DNA of 43,489 nucleotides from an uncultured bacterium (lineage in GTDB: Bacteria; Planctomycetota; UBA1135; UBA2386). Shown here piece after piece: positions 9,184 through 17,211 of this stretch (position 1 is its first letter; each line of letters begins with the position of its first letter). A model generated the notes under the pieces. It did no database searches. It saw only the letters and a list, made by a program, of their open reading frames with translations, and was not told where the DNA came from. Location: assembly GCA_937906475.1 (NCBI GenBank), contig CALCZA010000216.1, positions 1 to 43,489 of the forward strand, written 5' to 3'. The position numbers and the translations under genes were made by a program.

Positions 9184-10770
9184 CTAAGAAACGCCAGGCG
9201 AACGCATCTTGGCCTCAAGCCGACCGAGCAGCATGTCCGTCGCTACCGCCAACGCCGCGGCAGGCATCGCGCCCAACAGAATCAGGTTGGTATCCGTCAG
9301 CGAGATGCCATCAAAGATCAGAACGCCGAGTCCGCCGGCACCGATGTAGGCGGCGAGCGTTGCGACCCCAATTCCAATCACAGTAGCCGTTCGGATACCG
9401 GCCATGATCGTGGGCATCGCGAGCGGCAACTGCACATGTAACAATACTTCTTGTGGACGCATACCCATGCCGCGCGCCGCATCAACCAGGTCAGGCGTCA
9501 CACCACTGATGCCGGTGTAGGTGTTGCGCAGGATCGGCAACAGGGCGTAGAGGAACAGCGCCGCAATTGCGGTCCATGCGTTGAGTCCAAAGAAAGGAAT
9601 CAAGAACGCGAGCAACGCCAAGCTTGGAATGGTCTGCAGCAAGCCAGCGAACCCGAGCAACCAGTGACGCAGGCGACGCCGGGACACGATCGCGATACCA
9701 GACGGCACGGCAATCAAGATGGCCAACAGCACGGCTGCCAACGTCAACCCCACGTGCTGAAGCAGCAACTGCCACACCCTGCCATACTCCGTCGACAAGA
9801 GTTCCAAGAACCCCGGCCGAGACGCGACGGCCGATCCCGGTATTGGTGGTGACTTCCTGACGCGGACATACGCACGCCGCGCAGCAGCAGCGCTGGCTGA
9901 AGTTCCTTCGATCAGGCCTTCGATTTCCAAGAACGCCGTCGCCGCATCTGCCGGCGAAATCCCTTCCGCATCAACGATGTAGTTGAGCGCTTGCGCATCG
10001 AGATCCGAGACCTGGAAAGCCAGTTTGGCTAACGCGGTCTCGATGCCGGGATGCTTGCGCAGGGTTTCGCCACGAACCACCGGCGCCGCGTTGTAGGGCG
10101 GAAAAAACTGACGGTCGTCTTCCAGCACGCGCAACTCAAACCGCAGCAACTTGCCATCGGTCGAGTAGGCGTCCATCAAATCGATCGAACCCGCCTCGAT
10201 GGCTTCGTAGGCCAAAGCGTGCTCAACGGTCGTCAGGTTCGCGAAGTCCAAGCCATACGCAACCGCAAGACCTCGATAGCCATCAATGCGACTGCCGAAC
10301 TCATTGCCGAAGCCGACCTGCAAATCGCGTTGGTGACGCACTAGATCCGAGATGCGGCGAACACCGAGTTCTTCGGCCGTCTTCTCGCGCATAACGAGCG
10401 CGTAGCCGTTATTGAGGCCAAACGGCTCAAGCCAATGCGCATCGTGCTCGTCCCGGAACCGGCGTCGCACCTCGAAGAACGTGCGCAGTGGATCGGTGAC
10501 CTTGTCTGTTTGCCCAAGGATCGTCGCCCAGCCAGTGCCAGTGTATTCGGCGTAGATGTCGAGTTCGCCGGTCGTCAGAGCTCCCCAACAGATCATCGTT
10601 CCACCAAGGCCGGTCTTCACCTCGACCGTGAGTTCCGTGTGGGCCTCGATGGTCTGCGCCATCAACTCTGCGAGCACCGCCGATTCGGTAAACCTCTTGG
10701 CACCGATGCGAATCGTGTCCTGCGACACCAACGACGCGGCCAGCAAGCAAGTCGCTAGCAGAGCCCTCAA
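9184..10770 (-). CDS. OpuC/EgtU-type ABC transporter: binding protein fused N-terminal to permease
   Basis: A single 528-residue polypeptide carrying both the substrate-binding and membrane components of an osmoprotectant-family importer. After a signal-like start (residues 1-17), residues about 18-285 form an OpuAC-type binding domain, recognisable from IRIGAKRFTESAVLAELMAQ, GLGGTMICWGALTTGELDIYAEYTGTGW-type and IDLMDAYSTDGKL segments. After a linker, residues about 330-520 form the permease, with IPSLALLAFLIPFFGL, the EAA loop (DLVDAARGMGMRPQEVLLHVQLPLAMP) and GVATLAAYIGAGGLG. The substrate could be glycine betaine, choline, carnitine or ergothioneine. It starts with TTG inside the stop of the ATPase gene (TTGA overlap). 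Fusions of these domains are known mostly with the permease first; here the order is reversed. Confidence 0.9.
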   Translation of the reverse strand: MRALLATCLLAASLVSQDTIRIGAKRFTESAVLAELMAQTIEAHTELTVEVKTGLGGTMICWGALTTGELDIYAEYTGTGWATILGQTDKVTDPLRTFFEVRRRFRDEHDAHWLEPFGLNNGYALVMREKTAEELGVRRISDLVRHQRDLQVGFGNEFGSRIDGYRGLAVAYGLDFANLTTVEHALAYEAIEAGSIDLMDAYSTDGKLLRFELRVLEDDRQFFPPYNAAPVVRGETLRKHPGIETALAKLAFQVSDLDAQALNYIVDAEGISPADAATAFLEIEGLIEGTSASAAAARRAYVRVRKSPPIPGSAVASRPGFLELLSTEYGRVWQLLLQHVGLTLAAVLLAILIAVPSGIAIVSRRRLRHWLLGFAGLLQTIPSLALLAFLIPFFGLNAWTAIAALFLYALLPILRNTYTGISGVTPDLVDAARGMGMRPQEVLLHVQLPLAMPTIMAGIRTATVIGIGVATLAAYIGAGGLGVLIFDGISLTDTNLILLGAMPAAALAVATDMLLGRLEAKMRSPGVS

Positions 10771-11516
10771 TTGACACCTCGGCGCACGGTCTTGACGAAG
10801 TTCGCGACGAACTCCGTCGCTGGTGATTGCATCAGGTCTTCACGCGACCCCGTCTGAATCAAGTGGCCTTCATGCATCAAAGAAACTCGGTTGCCCAGCG
10901 CGAACGCTTCGTTGAGATCGTGCGTGACGAGCAGCACCGTCTTGCCAAGGCTTGAGAACAGCGACTGAAGTTCCGACAGCAATTCTCCGCGGGTCAGCGG
11001 GTCAAGAGCGCCAAACGGCTCGTCCATCAACAAGTAGTTCGGGTCCAAAGCCAACGCGCGAGCGATGCCAATGCGCTGACGTTGGCCACCCGACAGTTCC
11101 TTCGGATATCGCGCAGCGAACTTGCTCGGCGACAGATTGACCAGTTCGAGCAGCGTGTCGACGCGCTCTTTGACATCCTTGGCTCCGTGGCCTTCTAGCT
11201 CACACAACACGCCAACGTTCTTGGCGACCGTCAGATGTGGGAACAGTCCGCCACTCTGGATGACATAGCCAATGCGGCGACGCAGTTCGATGACGTCGGC
11301 CGTGCGAACGTCTTCGCCGTCGACCAGCACCTGACCAGACGTCGGTTGTTCCAATCGATTGACGAGTCTCAGCGAGGTGGTCTTGCCGCAACCGCTAGTG
11401 CCGATCAAGCAATGCACAACACCTGGTTCGATGCGCAGGTCGAGGCCGTGCAATGCCACGGTCTCTTTGCCGCTCGCGTCGGCGAACGTCTTGCGCACAG
11501 AACGGAACTCAATCAC
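10767..11516 (-). CDS. OpuC/ProV-type ABC transporter ATPase
   Basis: A 249-residue ATP-binding subunit starting at GTG 11516, which overlaps the nth stop by 4 bp. Motifs: Walker A GTSGCGKTT, Q-loop VIQSGGLFPHLTV, signature KELSGGQRQRIGIARAL, Walker B YLLMDEPFGALDP and the switch region LLVTHDLNEAFALG. The pattern RLVNRLEQPTSGQVLVDGEDV is typical of glycine-betaine/choline importers. It stops shortly after the ATPase core and lacks the CBS domains that sense ionic strength in OpuA and many OpuC ATPases, so osmotic gating by that route is not expected. It overlaps the fused permease gene by 4 bp, and together they make a complete two-gene importer. Confidence 0.93.
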   Translation of the reverse strand: MIEFRSVRKTFADASGKETVALHGLDLRIEPGVVHCLIGTSGCGKTTSLRLVNRLEQPTSGQVLVDGEDVRTADVIELRRRIGYVIQSGGLFPHLTVAKNVGVLCELEGHGAKDVKERVDTLLELVNLSPSKFAARYPKELSGGQRQRIGIARALALDPNYLLMDEPFGALDPLTRGELLSELQSLFSSLGKTVLLVTHDLNEAFALGNRVSLMHEGHLIQTGSREDLMQSPATEFVANFVKTVRRGVN

Positions 11517-12259
11517 ACGACACCGCTCTCAATGTGCTGCTGCGCGTGAGCGGCGCGATCCTGCCAACTTCCCAGCGGTTCGCCGACCCGCGAGGGACAA
11601 ACCTCGGCAAGCGGACAGTTAGCGCAGTCGGGGTTCTTGGCGACACAGACGTAGCGACCGTGCAGCAAGATGCGGTGGCCGCTGTCGATCCACTGATCCC
11701 GATCGAACAGCGCGCACAGCGCCTTCTCGACCTTCACCGGATTCTTCTCGGGAGTCAGGCCCAACCTCTGGCTGACGCGCGTCACGTGGGTATCGACGAC
11801 GATGCCCGACGCGATGCGATACACCACGCCAAGCACGAGGTTGGCGGTCTTGCGTGCGACACCAGGTAGCGTGATCAACGTTTCTAAATCGCGCGGCACC
11901 TCATCATTGTGCTCGGTGTGGATCGCCAGACTCGTGCCCTGGATCGCCTTCGCCTTATTGCGGAAGAAGCCGGTGCGATGCACAACCTCTTCGACTTCTT
12001 CGCGCGGCGCGGATGCCAAAGCCGCCGGAGTTGGCCACCTTGAGAACAACACCGGGGTGACGGTGTTAACGGTGCGGTCGGTGCTCTGCGCGCTGAGGAT
12101 GGTCGCGATCAGCAGCGTCCAGCCATCGGTATGATCGAGTTCGCACTTTGGTTGGGGAATCGCCGCCGTCAATCGCTTGAGCAATTCGGCACGCGATGGC
12201 GCCGGACCCGTTGGTGCAATCGAGGGAACAGCCTTCTTGGACTTCTTCTTGGTCGCCAC
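11513..12259 (-). CDS. nth: Endonuclease III (base-excision DNA repair glycosylase)
   Basis: The product is 248 residues from GTG at 12259. The frame is open upstream to 12376, but that extension has no family similarity, and the usual Nth core begins soon after a Lys/Ser/Pro-rich tail. The helix-hairpin-helix LPGVARKTANLVLGV contains the catalytic Lys, and the catalytic Asp lies in VDTHVTRVSQRLG. The C-terminal cysteines are spaced C-x6-C-x2-C-x5-C (CVAKNPDCANCPLAEVC), the 4Fe-4S cluster loop. The enzyme removes oxidised pyrimidines and nicks abasic sites. It is 125 bp downstream of yggS and overlaps the ABC ATPase gene by 4 bp, so repair and transport genes share a transcript. Confidence 0.95.
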   Translation of the reverse strand: MATKKKSKKAVPSIAPTGPAPSRAELLKRLTAAIPQPKCELDHTDGWTLLIATILSAQSTDRTVNTVTPVLFSRWPTPAALASAPREEVEEVVHRTGFFRNKAKAIQGTSLAIHTEHNDEVPRDLETLITLPGVARKTANLVLGVVYRIASGIVVDTHVTRVSQRLGLTPEKNPVKVEKALCALFDRDQWIDSGHRILLHGRYVCVAKNPDCANCPLAEVCPSRVGEPLGSWQDRAAHAQQHIESGVV

Positions 12260-12384
12260 ACACCGAACGCTACGACACCCAATGCATAGGCTCAACGACG
12301 AGGCTGCCGATGACAGCGGTCGACCCCAGACGAACCCGGCGAAGCCCCAATAGGGAGGTGCTATCGGCAGTAGCAACCGCAGCG

Positions 12385-13071
12385 CTAGCGCGGGCCGAAC
12401 AGCGCGGTGCCGACGCGCACCATGGTCGACCCGGCGGCGATCGCCTGCTCTAGGTCGCCGGACATGCCAATACTCAGCGTGTCGAGGGCAAGTCCGGAGG
12501 CATCGCGCAAATCATCGCGCAACGAAACCACTCGATCGAACACGGGCCTAGCTTCGCCGTGCAATGGCCCCATTGCCATCAAGCCACAGACGTTCAGCGA
12601 AGCACAGTTTGACTGGATGTGATCGAGCAACGCCCGTGCATCGCTTGGTAGGCACCCGTGCTTTTGTTCTTCGTCGGTCGCGTTGACCTGCATCAGCACG
12701 TTCAGTTGACGAGCGTTGGCTGCTAGTTCGCGGTGTAGTTCGTTGGCCAACTTGACGCGATCGACGCTGTGCACGAGCGCAAGATTGGGAACGCGTACAA
12801 TGTCGCGCACCTTGTTGGTCTGCACCGAACCGATGAGGTGCCATTGCAGACTTGCCTCTGCCTGTAGTTCACCCGCCTTCGCCACGAGTTCTTGAACGCG
12901 ACTCTCGCCGAACGCGACCTGGCCAGCGGCCAACGCCTCGCCAACGGCATTGGCGGGATTGTATTTACTGACGGCCAGCAACTCGACGTCGCCAACGTCG
13001 CGACCGGCTGCATCACAAGCAGAAGCGATGCGCTCTCGCACCTGCGCGAAGTTGGCGGCGATGCCGCTCAT
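12385..13071 (-). CDS. YggS/PLPHP family pyridoxal-phosphate homeostasis protein
   Basis: A 228-residue, single-domain PLP-binding protein with the alanine-racemase-like TIM barrel. The PLP lysine is in AVSKYNPA (Lys36). Downstream signatures include FGESRVQELVAKA, WHLIGSVQTNKVRDIV, VHSVDRVKLANEL, LMQVNATDEEQKHG, LNVCGLMAMGPL and LSIGMSGDLEQAIAAGSTMVRVGTALFG, all typical of YggS (human PROSC/PLPBP). The family buffers intracellular PLP and affects amino-acid pools, without a defined catalytic activity. It overlaps the preceding small gene by 4 bp (ATGA), so translation is probably coupled. purH-yggS linkage is not the classical pilT/proC neighbourhood. Confidence 0.94.
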   Translation of the reverse strand: MSGIAANFAQVRERIASACDAAGRDVGDVELLAVSKYNPANAVGEALAAGQVAFGESRVQELVAKAGELQAEASLQWHLIGSVQTNKVRDIVRVPNLALVHSVDRVKLANELHRELAANARQLNVLMQVNATDEEQKHGCLPSDARALLDHIQSNCASLNVCGLMAMGPLHGEARPVFDRVVSLRDDLRDASGLALDTLSIGMSGDLEQAIAAGSTMVRVGTALFGPR

Positions 13072-13439
13072 TGCTCGTCCCAGTGACTCGTAAGGGTGCT
13101 CGGGAACAGCAGACGGCCGCGTCGAATCAGCTGATCCTTGCCTTCGACATCGAAGCCGGACAGCAGTGCGTCCCAGGCTTCATAGTGCTCCGTGAACCGC
13201 ACCCAAGTAGACAGCGCTTCGCCAACGCGCACGTCGCCCTGGTGGCGATCGCCAAGATGACGCGCCAACGCGCGCATGTAGGCGGTCACCTCAGCACTGA
13301 ACGTGGTCGACTGCACTTCTTCAGGTCGGAAGCCAAAGTCCTCGATCAAACGATCGCGATACTCGTCCGCGACCTGGCGCATCGACGCGCCGAGCAGCAC
13401 GTCCTTGACACCTCGATTGATCTCTTTGGCTGTAACCAT
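13068..13439 (-). CDS. Small conserved-looking protein of unknown function between purH and yggS
   Basis: A 123-residue soluble protein that I do not recognise. It lies 3 bp after purH and overlaps yggS by 4 bp, which strongly supports it as a real translated gene. It is rich in charged and aromatic residues, with a predicted mainly helical composition (for example GASMRQVADEYRDRLIEDFG, then a central AEVTAYMRALARHLG helix, then WVRFTEHYEAWDALLSG). There is no signal peptide, membrane segment or cysteine motif. Context suggests a housekeeping accessory role, but nothing specific can be inferred. Confidence 0.8.
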   Translation of the reverse strand: MVTAKEINRGVKDVLLGASMRQVADEYRDRLIEDFGFRPEEVQSTTFSAEVTAYMRALARHLGDRHQGDVRVGEALSTWVRFTEHYEAWDALLSGFDVEGKDQLIRRGRLLFPSTLTSHWDEQ

Positions 13440-13442
13440 CAG

Positions 13443-15020
13443 TTAGTGGCGGAAGTGGCGCTGGCCGGTCATCCACATGGCCATGCCATGCTCTTCGGCG
13501 GCGGCAACGATCTCCGCGTCGCGGATGCTACCACCTGGTTGGATCACCGCAGTGGCACCTGCTTCGGCGCAGACAATCAGACCGTCAGCGAACGGGAAGA
13601 AGGCATCGCTCGCAACAACGCTGCCCAAGGACTGGTCGCCAGCTTTGTCGACAGCGAGTTTGGCGGAGTCGACACGGCTCATCTGGCCAGCGCCAACGCC
13701 AGCGATGAAGCATGCGCCATCGTCGGCCGTGCGCGCCAATACGATGGCGTTCGACTTAACGTGCTTGCAACACAGCCACGCGAACGCGAGCGCTTGTTGC
13801 TCAGCGTCGGTTGGCTGGCGCTTGGTCGCCAGGTCCTGCTTCGGCGCTTCAGGCGGGATGTCCGCAGTCTGCAGCAAGAAGCCACCGCTGACCTGACGCA
13901 TGACGAATCGATCGGTCGACTTATCCGGCTTACCACCGAGTTCGAGGATGCGAACGTTCTTGCCCCACTTCGCCTTCTGCAGCTCGGCGATGGCCTCGGG
14001 CTCGATAGTCGGTGCAATCACAACCTCGAGGAAGGTCCCGGTCGCCACCACAGCGGCCGCGGTCTTCGCATCAAAGGTCCCGTTGGTGGCAAGAATGCCG
14101 CCAAACGCCGACACCGGATCACCGGACAACGCCAACTCATAGGCGCGCGGCAAGTCATCGGCGACCGCCGTGCCGCACGGGTTGTTGTGCTTGACGATGA
14201 CGCAACTGGTGCGATCAAACTCAAACGCCAACTGCATCGCAGCGTCGGCATCGAGGATGTTGTTGTAGCTGAGCGCCTTGCCGCCGAGCAACTTGGCTCC
14301 GGCAAGAGTCGCGGCCTGCTCGCCAACGGTGTAGTAGGCGGCGCGCTGATGTGGGTTCTCGCCGTAGCGAAGGTCGCTGACCTTCTCACCGGCCATCGCG
14401 ACGTTGCTAGCAAAGAACGGTTCGTCGGGCATCTCGCGACGTTCTCTGTCAAACCATTGGGCAATTGCCGAATCGTAGGCAGCGGTGTGCGCGTAGGCCT
14501 TGGCGGCAAGCTTGCGCAGGAAGTCCTTCGGCAGTTGGCCGTCGTTCTCCGAGAGCAGGCGCAGGATTTCCGGGTAGTCATTGGGGTCGACCACGACGGC
14601 GACGTTCGCATGGTTCTTGGCACCGCTACGGATCATCGCTGGGCCACCAATGTCGATGTTCTCGACAATGTCCTGGCGGCCAATGCCTGCCTTCGCAACC
14701 GTCTCGCGGAAGCGATAGAGGTTGACGCACAGCAGATCGATCGCGTCGATGCCGTGCTCGCCCATCGCGGCAACATGCGCTTCATCATCGCGTCGCGCGA
14801 GTAAACCGCCATGCACCTTGGGATGCAGCGTCTTGACGCGGCCATCCATCATCTCGGGGAAACCGGTGTAGTCCGCCACTTCTTGCACAGTGACGCCGGC
14901 AGCCGCGATCACGCGCTGCGTACCGCCTGTCGACAGCAACGAAAACCCAGCCTTCTCCAGACCAGCCGCGAACTCAGCAATACCTTGCTTATCCGTTACC
15001 GACAACAGCGCGCGCCTCAT
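13443..15020 (-). CDS. purH: Bifunctional AICAR formyltransferase / IMP cyclohydrolase
   Basis: A 525-residue protein of standard PurH length, catalysing the last two steps of de novo IMP synthesis. The N-terminal MGS-like cyclohydrolase domain shows LLSTGGTQRVI, FPEMMDGRVKTLHPKVHGG and ENIDIGGPAMIR. The formyltransferase domain has LRYGENPHQRAAYY, CVIVKHNNPCGTAV and the catalytic-type KHNNP loop. The C-terminal region has GVGAGQMSRVDS, SDAFFPFADGL and IQPGGSIRDAEIV. It overlaps the prfB stop by 4 bp and sits 3 bp before the next gene, so it belongs to the middle of a tight operon. Confidence 0.97.
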   Translation of the reverse strand: MRRALLSVTDKQGIAEFAAGLEKAGFSLLSTGGTQRVIAAAGVTVQEVADYTGFPEMMDGRVKTLHPKVHGGLLARRDDEAHVAAMGEHGIDAIDLLCVNLYRFRETVAKAGIGRQDIVENIDIGGPAMIRSGAKNHANVAVVVDPNDYPEILRLLSENDGQLPKDFLRKLAAKAYAHTAAYDSAIAQWFDRERREMPDEPFFASNVAMAGEKVSDLRYGENPHQRAAYYTVGEQAATLAGAKLLGGKALSYNNILDADAAMQLAFEFDRTSCVIVKHNNPCGTAVADDLPRAYELALSGDPVSAFGGILATNGTFDAKTAAAVVATGTFLEVVIAPTIEPEAIAELQKAKWGKNVRILELGGKPDKSTDRFVMRQVSGGFLLQTADIPPEAPKQDLATKRQPTDAEQQALAFAWLCCKHVKSNAIVLARTADDGACFIAGVGAGQMSRVDSAKLAVDKAGDQSLGSVVASDAFFPFADGLIVCAEAGATAVIQPGGSIRDAEIVAAAEEHGMAMWMTGQRHFRH

Positions 15021-16127
15021 GCCTTTGCCTCACTCTTTCGCTTCTTCAAGTAACCCTCGATGAATGGATCGAGGTTGCCATCCAACACACCAGCGACATC
15101 CGAAGTCTCGACTAGGGTGCGCAGGTCTTTACACATCTGGTAGGGCTGCAGCACGTAGCTGCGGATCTGGTTGCCCCAACTGATCGAGCCGCGGTCGCCG
15201 TAGAACTTGGCGAGCTCTTCTTCGCGCTTCGATAACTCCAGCTGATACAGCTTGGAACGCAGCGCCTTCATTGCCGAGTCACGGTTCTTGTGCTGGCTGC
15301 GCTCGGTCTGGCACGAAACCACAATGCCGGTCGTCAAGTGTGTCAGGCGAATCGCGGAATCTGTCTTGTTGACGTGCTGGCCGCCGGCGCCCGAGGCGCG
15401 GTAGGTATCGACGCGCAGGTCTTCCTTGCGGATCTCGATCGTCAAGTCGTCTTCGATCTCCGGCACGACTTCGACCGAAGCGAACGATGTCTGGCGACGC
15501 GCATTGCCATCGAACGGCGAGATGCGCACCAATCGATGCACACCCTGCTCCGCCTTCATCCGACCGTAGGCGTACGGCCCCTTGATGATGATGGTGACGT
15601 TCTTGATGCCGGCCTCTTCCGCCTTCTGGTAGTCCATCTCGAGCACTTCGTAGTCCTTCTTGTTCGCCCACTTCACGTACATGCGAAGCATCATCTCGGC
15701 GAAGTCCGAAGCATCAACCCCACCGGCACCTGGCTGCAGCGTGACGATCGCGTTCGACATGTCGTGTGGGCCACCGAGCATCAGTTGGAACTCAAGGCCG
15801 TGCAGCCCTTCTTCCAGGATCGCCCTGCCGGCCTTCAGATCGCTCTCGACGGCCTTCGGATCGTCGGCGCCGAGATCGATCAGCACATGGCCATCCTCGA
15901 CAAGCTGATGCAACCGATCGATTGGATCGACAACTTGGAAGCACAACTTCTTCTGCTGAACGACCTTCTGAGCGCGCTCGGGTTCGTCCCAGAACCCCGG
16001 CAGGGACATCTGGTTCTCGATATCCGCTAGTTCGCGGTGGCGGCGAACGTAGTCAAAGAGACACCTTGAGCGATTGGAGCCGCTCGTCGGCCTCTGTCAG
16101 AATCACCTTGTGCTCTTGCAGACCCAT
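15017..16127 (-). CDS. prfB: Peptide chain release factor 2, with programmed +1 frameshift
   Basis: RF2 terminates translation at UAA and UGA. The gene is in two frames. Codons 1-24 run from the ATG at 16127 to a CTT at 16056 followed by an in-frame TGA (16055-16053). Skipping the T at 16055 continues into the long frame to 15017, giving 369 residues (E. coli RF2 has 365). The long frame alone would start only at Met40 and lose the N-terminal helical domain. The RF2-specific tripeptide SPF is at 203-205 and GGQ at 248-250, nearly the same numbers as in E. coli. A GTG four codons upstream (16139), with an AGGAG further up, is an alternative start. The stop overlaps purH by 4 bp. Confidence 0.95.
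16052..16067 (-). promoter_or_regulatory. RF2 autoregulatory +1 frameshift site
   Basis: Read on the reverse strand the site is AAGGTG TCT CTT TGA C. It has every element of the classical prfB recoding signal: a Shine-Dalgarno-like AGGTG, one intervening codon, the slippery CTT, and an in-frame TGA followed by C. In the known mechanism, low RF2 lets the ribosome pause at UGA and slip to UUU, so that translation continues only when the factor is scarce. The following codons (GAC TAC) match the usual Asp-Tyr. Confidence 0.93.
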
Positions 16128-16539
16128 TTGGCCGAGCACTTGAGCGCTTTGCTCCTGGGGTTTCCAGCCCGGCGAGTGCTATGGGCTGGAAAAGTAGAAT
16201 CGACGACGGGTACTGCAGGCAAAGGACCGAAGTCGACGAATCATGGCCCGCCGCAGATAGCAGGCTGGCGATTGGGCGGCCCGCGTAACGCCGGCGTGGC
16301 CATGCTCGGCGGAGTTGACGTGCGCATAAGGGCCGGTCCGCCCGTGGCTAAGCGTTCGGAGATCGGGACGCGTACGCACCCCGTGGACTTGACCGCCTAG
16401 CTCGGCGCGCACGGATAGCCTGCTTGCACGGATAGCCGAAATTGAGGCAGTGGGGCCCGCTCGAAGCGAACCTCCGGTCGCACCGCGACACCTCGAGAAA
16501 CTCAGCCAAAAGCGACCTCAACCTGAGGCGCGCTAGCGT
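16128..16539. other. 412-bp gene-free stretch upstream of prfB
   Basis: No reading frame here has protein-like composition with a credible start. The stretch separates the Fis-type regulator (its 3' end at 16540) from prfB, so it should contain the prfB-purH operon promoter, read on the reverse strand. The only regular feature is a 12-bp direct repeat at 16409-16437. Confidence 0.5.
16409..16437. repeat. 12-bp direct repeat in the prfB upstream region
   Basis: GCACGGATAGCC occurs at 16409-16420 and again at 16426-16437, a centre-to-centre distance of 17 bp. It lies about 280-310 bp upstream of the prfB start. It could be a tandem activator site or a small local duplication. No known consensus is recognised. 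Confidence 0.4.
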
Positions 16540-16956
16540 CTACATCGCTAGCGAACCGCTGCCTTGCGTCACGCCACGCTTGCGAGCGAGATCATCGGAC
16601 GACTTGTAGCTCTTAAGCTTGTTGTAGAGCGTCTTAGTGTCGATCCCAAGGATACGCGCCGCGCGGGTCTTGTTGCCTCCGGTTGATGCAAGGACACGTT
16701 GGAGGTGTCGCTTCTCGACTTCAGCGAGCGGCAGCGTCAGGACCTGCTCAATGGCGCTGTCAGCGATCAATTGCTTGACGTCGGAGGATGATTCGACAAG
16801 CACGTAGTCGAACTCGGATCCTTCGAGACTGCCGCGCAGTTCGTCAATCGAAACACAACAGGAGACCATGCACCCCCAGTCAGCAGTGACTTTCGTCAAG
16901 TCCTGAGCGGAGGGATCGTGGGCTGAGTAAACGAGCAGTCTTTTGCCGAGAGTCAT
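16540..16956 (-). CDS. Solo regulator with degenerate receiver-like half and Fis-type helix-turn-helix
   Basis: A 138-residue protein. Residues about 75-118 (LPLAEVEKRHLQRVLASTGGNKTRAARILGIDTKTLYNKL) are an unmistakable Fis/NtrC-C-terminal DNA-binding domain. Residues 1-70 begin KRLLVYSAHDPSAQDL and include FDYVLVES, resembling beta-alpha units of a response-regulator receiver. The usual acidic pair, phospho-accepting Asp context and conserved Lys are not evident, and the unit is too short. There is no AAA+ domain, so it cannot activate sigma-54 by itself. It is probably a DNA-binding repressor or architectural regulator. No partner kinase is adjacent. Its upstream region of about 250 bp is shared with the 3' end of the DUF4097-like gene. 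Confidence 0.88.
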   Translation of the reverse strand: MTLGKRLLVYSAHDPSAQDLTKVTADWGCMVSCCVSIDELRGSLEGSEFDYVLVESSSDVKQLIADSAIEQVLTLPLAEVEKRHLQRVLASTGGNKTRAARILGIDTKTLYNKLKSYKSSDDLARKRGVTQGSGSLAM

Positions 16957-17165
16957 GTTGAGGAAGTGCTCCGCCCGCGCCGATCACGTTTGCGAGTCAT
17001 TAACCGCAAACGCAGCGTGGGAAACGTTGTCAGGGGTCGTTGGGGGCGAGATGGTTGATACGAAAGGTGGGCGAACTGGTGAGGTTCCTGCCGACATTTT
17101 CTGAATGAAACTAGCGATAGTGAGTACTTATTCGCGGCCTAGACATCTCGGATGCAGCGGTTACT

Positions 17166-17187
17166 GAGATCTTCAAACTCAGATCTC
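17166..17187. terminator. Hairpin after the DUF4097-like gene
   Basis: A perfect 7-bp inverted repeat (GAGATCT / AGATCTC) with an 8-base loop sits 25 bp downstream of the stop at 17212. No T-run follows on the reverse strand, so if it acts as a terminator it would be non-canonical. It might instead be an operator for the Fis-type regulator downstream. Confidence 0.3.
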
Positions 17188-17211
17188 TCCGCCGGATCTA
17201 AACCCTTGATT

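Noticed and set aside
16074..16400. Forward-strand frame opposite the start of prfB
   Set aside because: It overlaps the RF2 frameshift region in antisense, begins without a ribosome-binding site and has no family signature.
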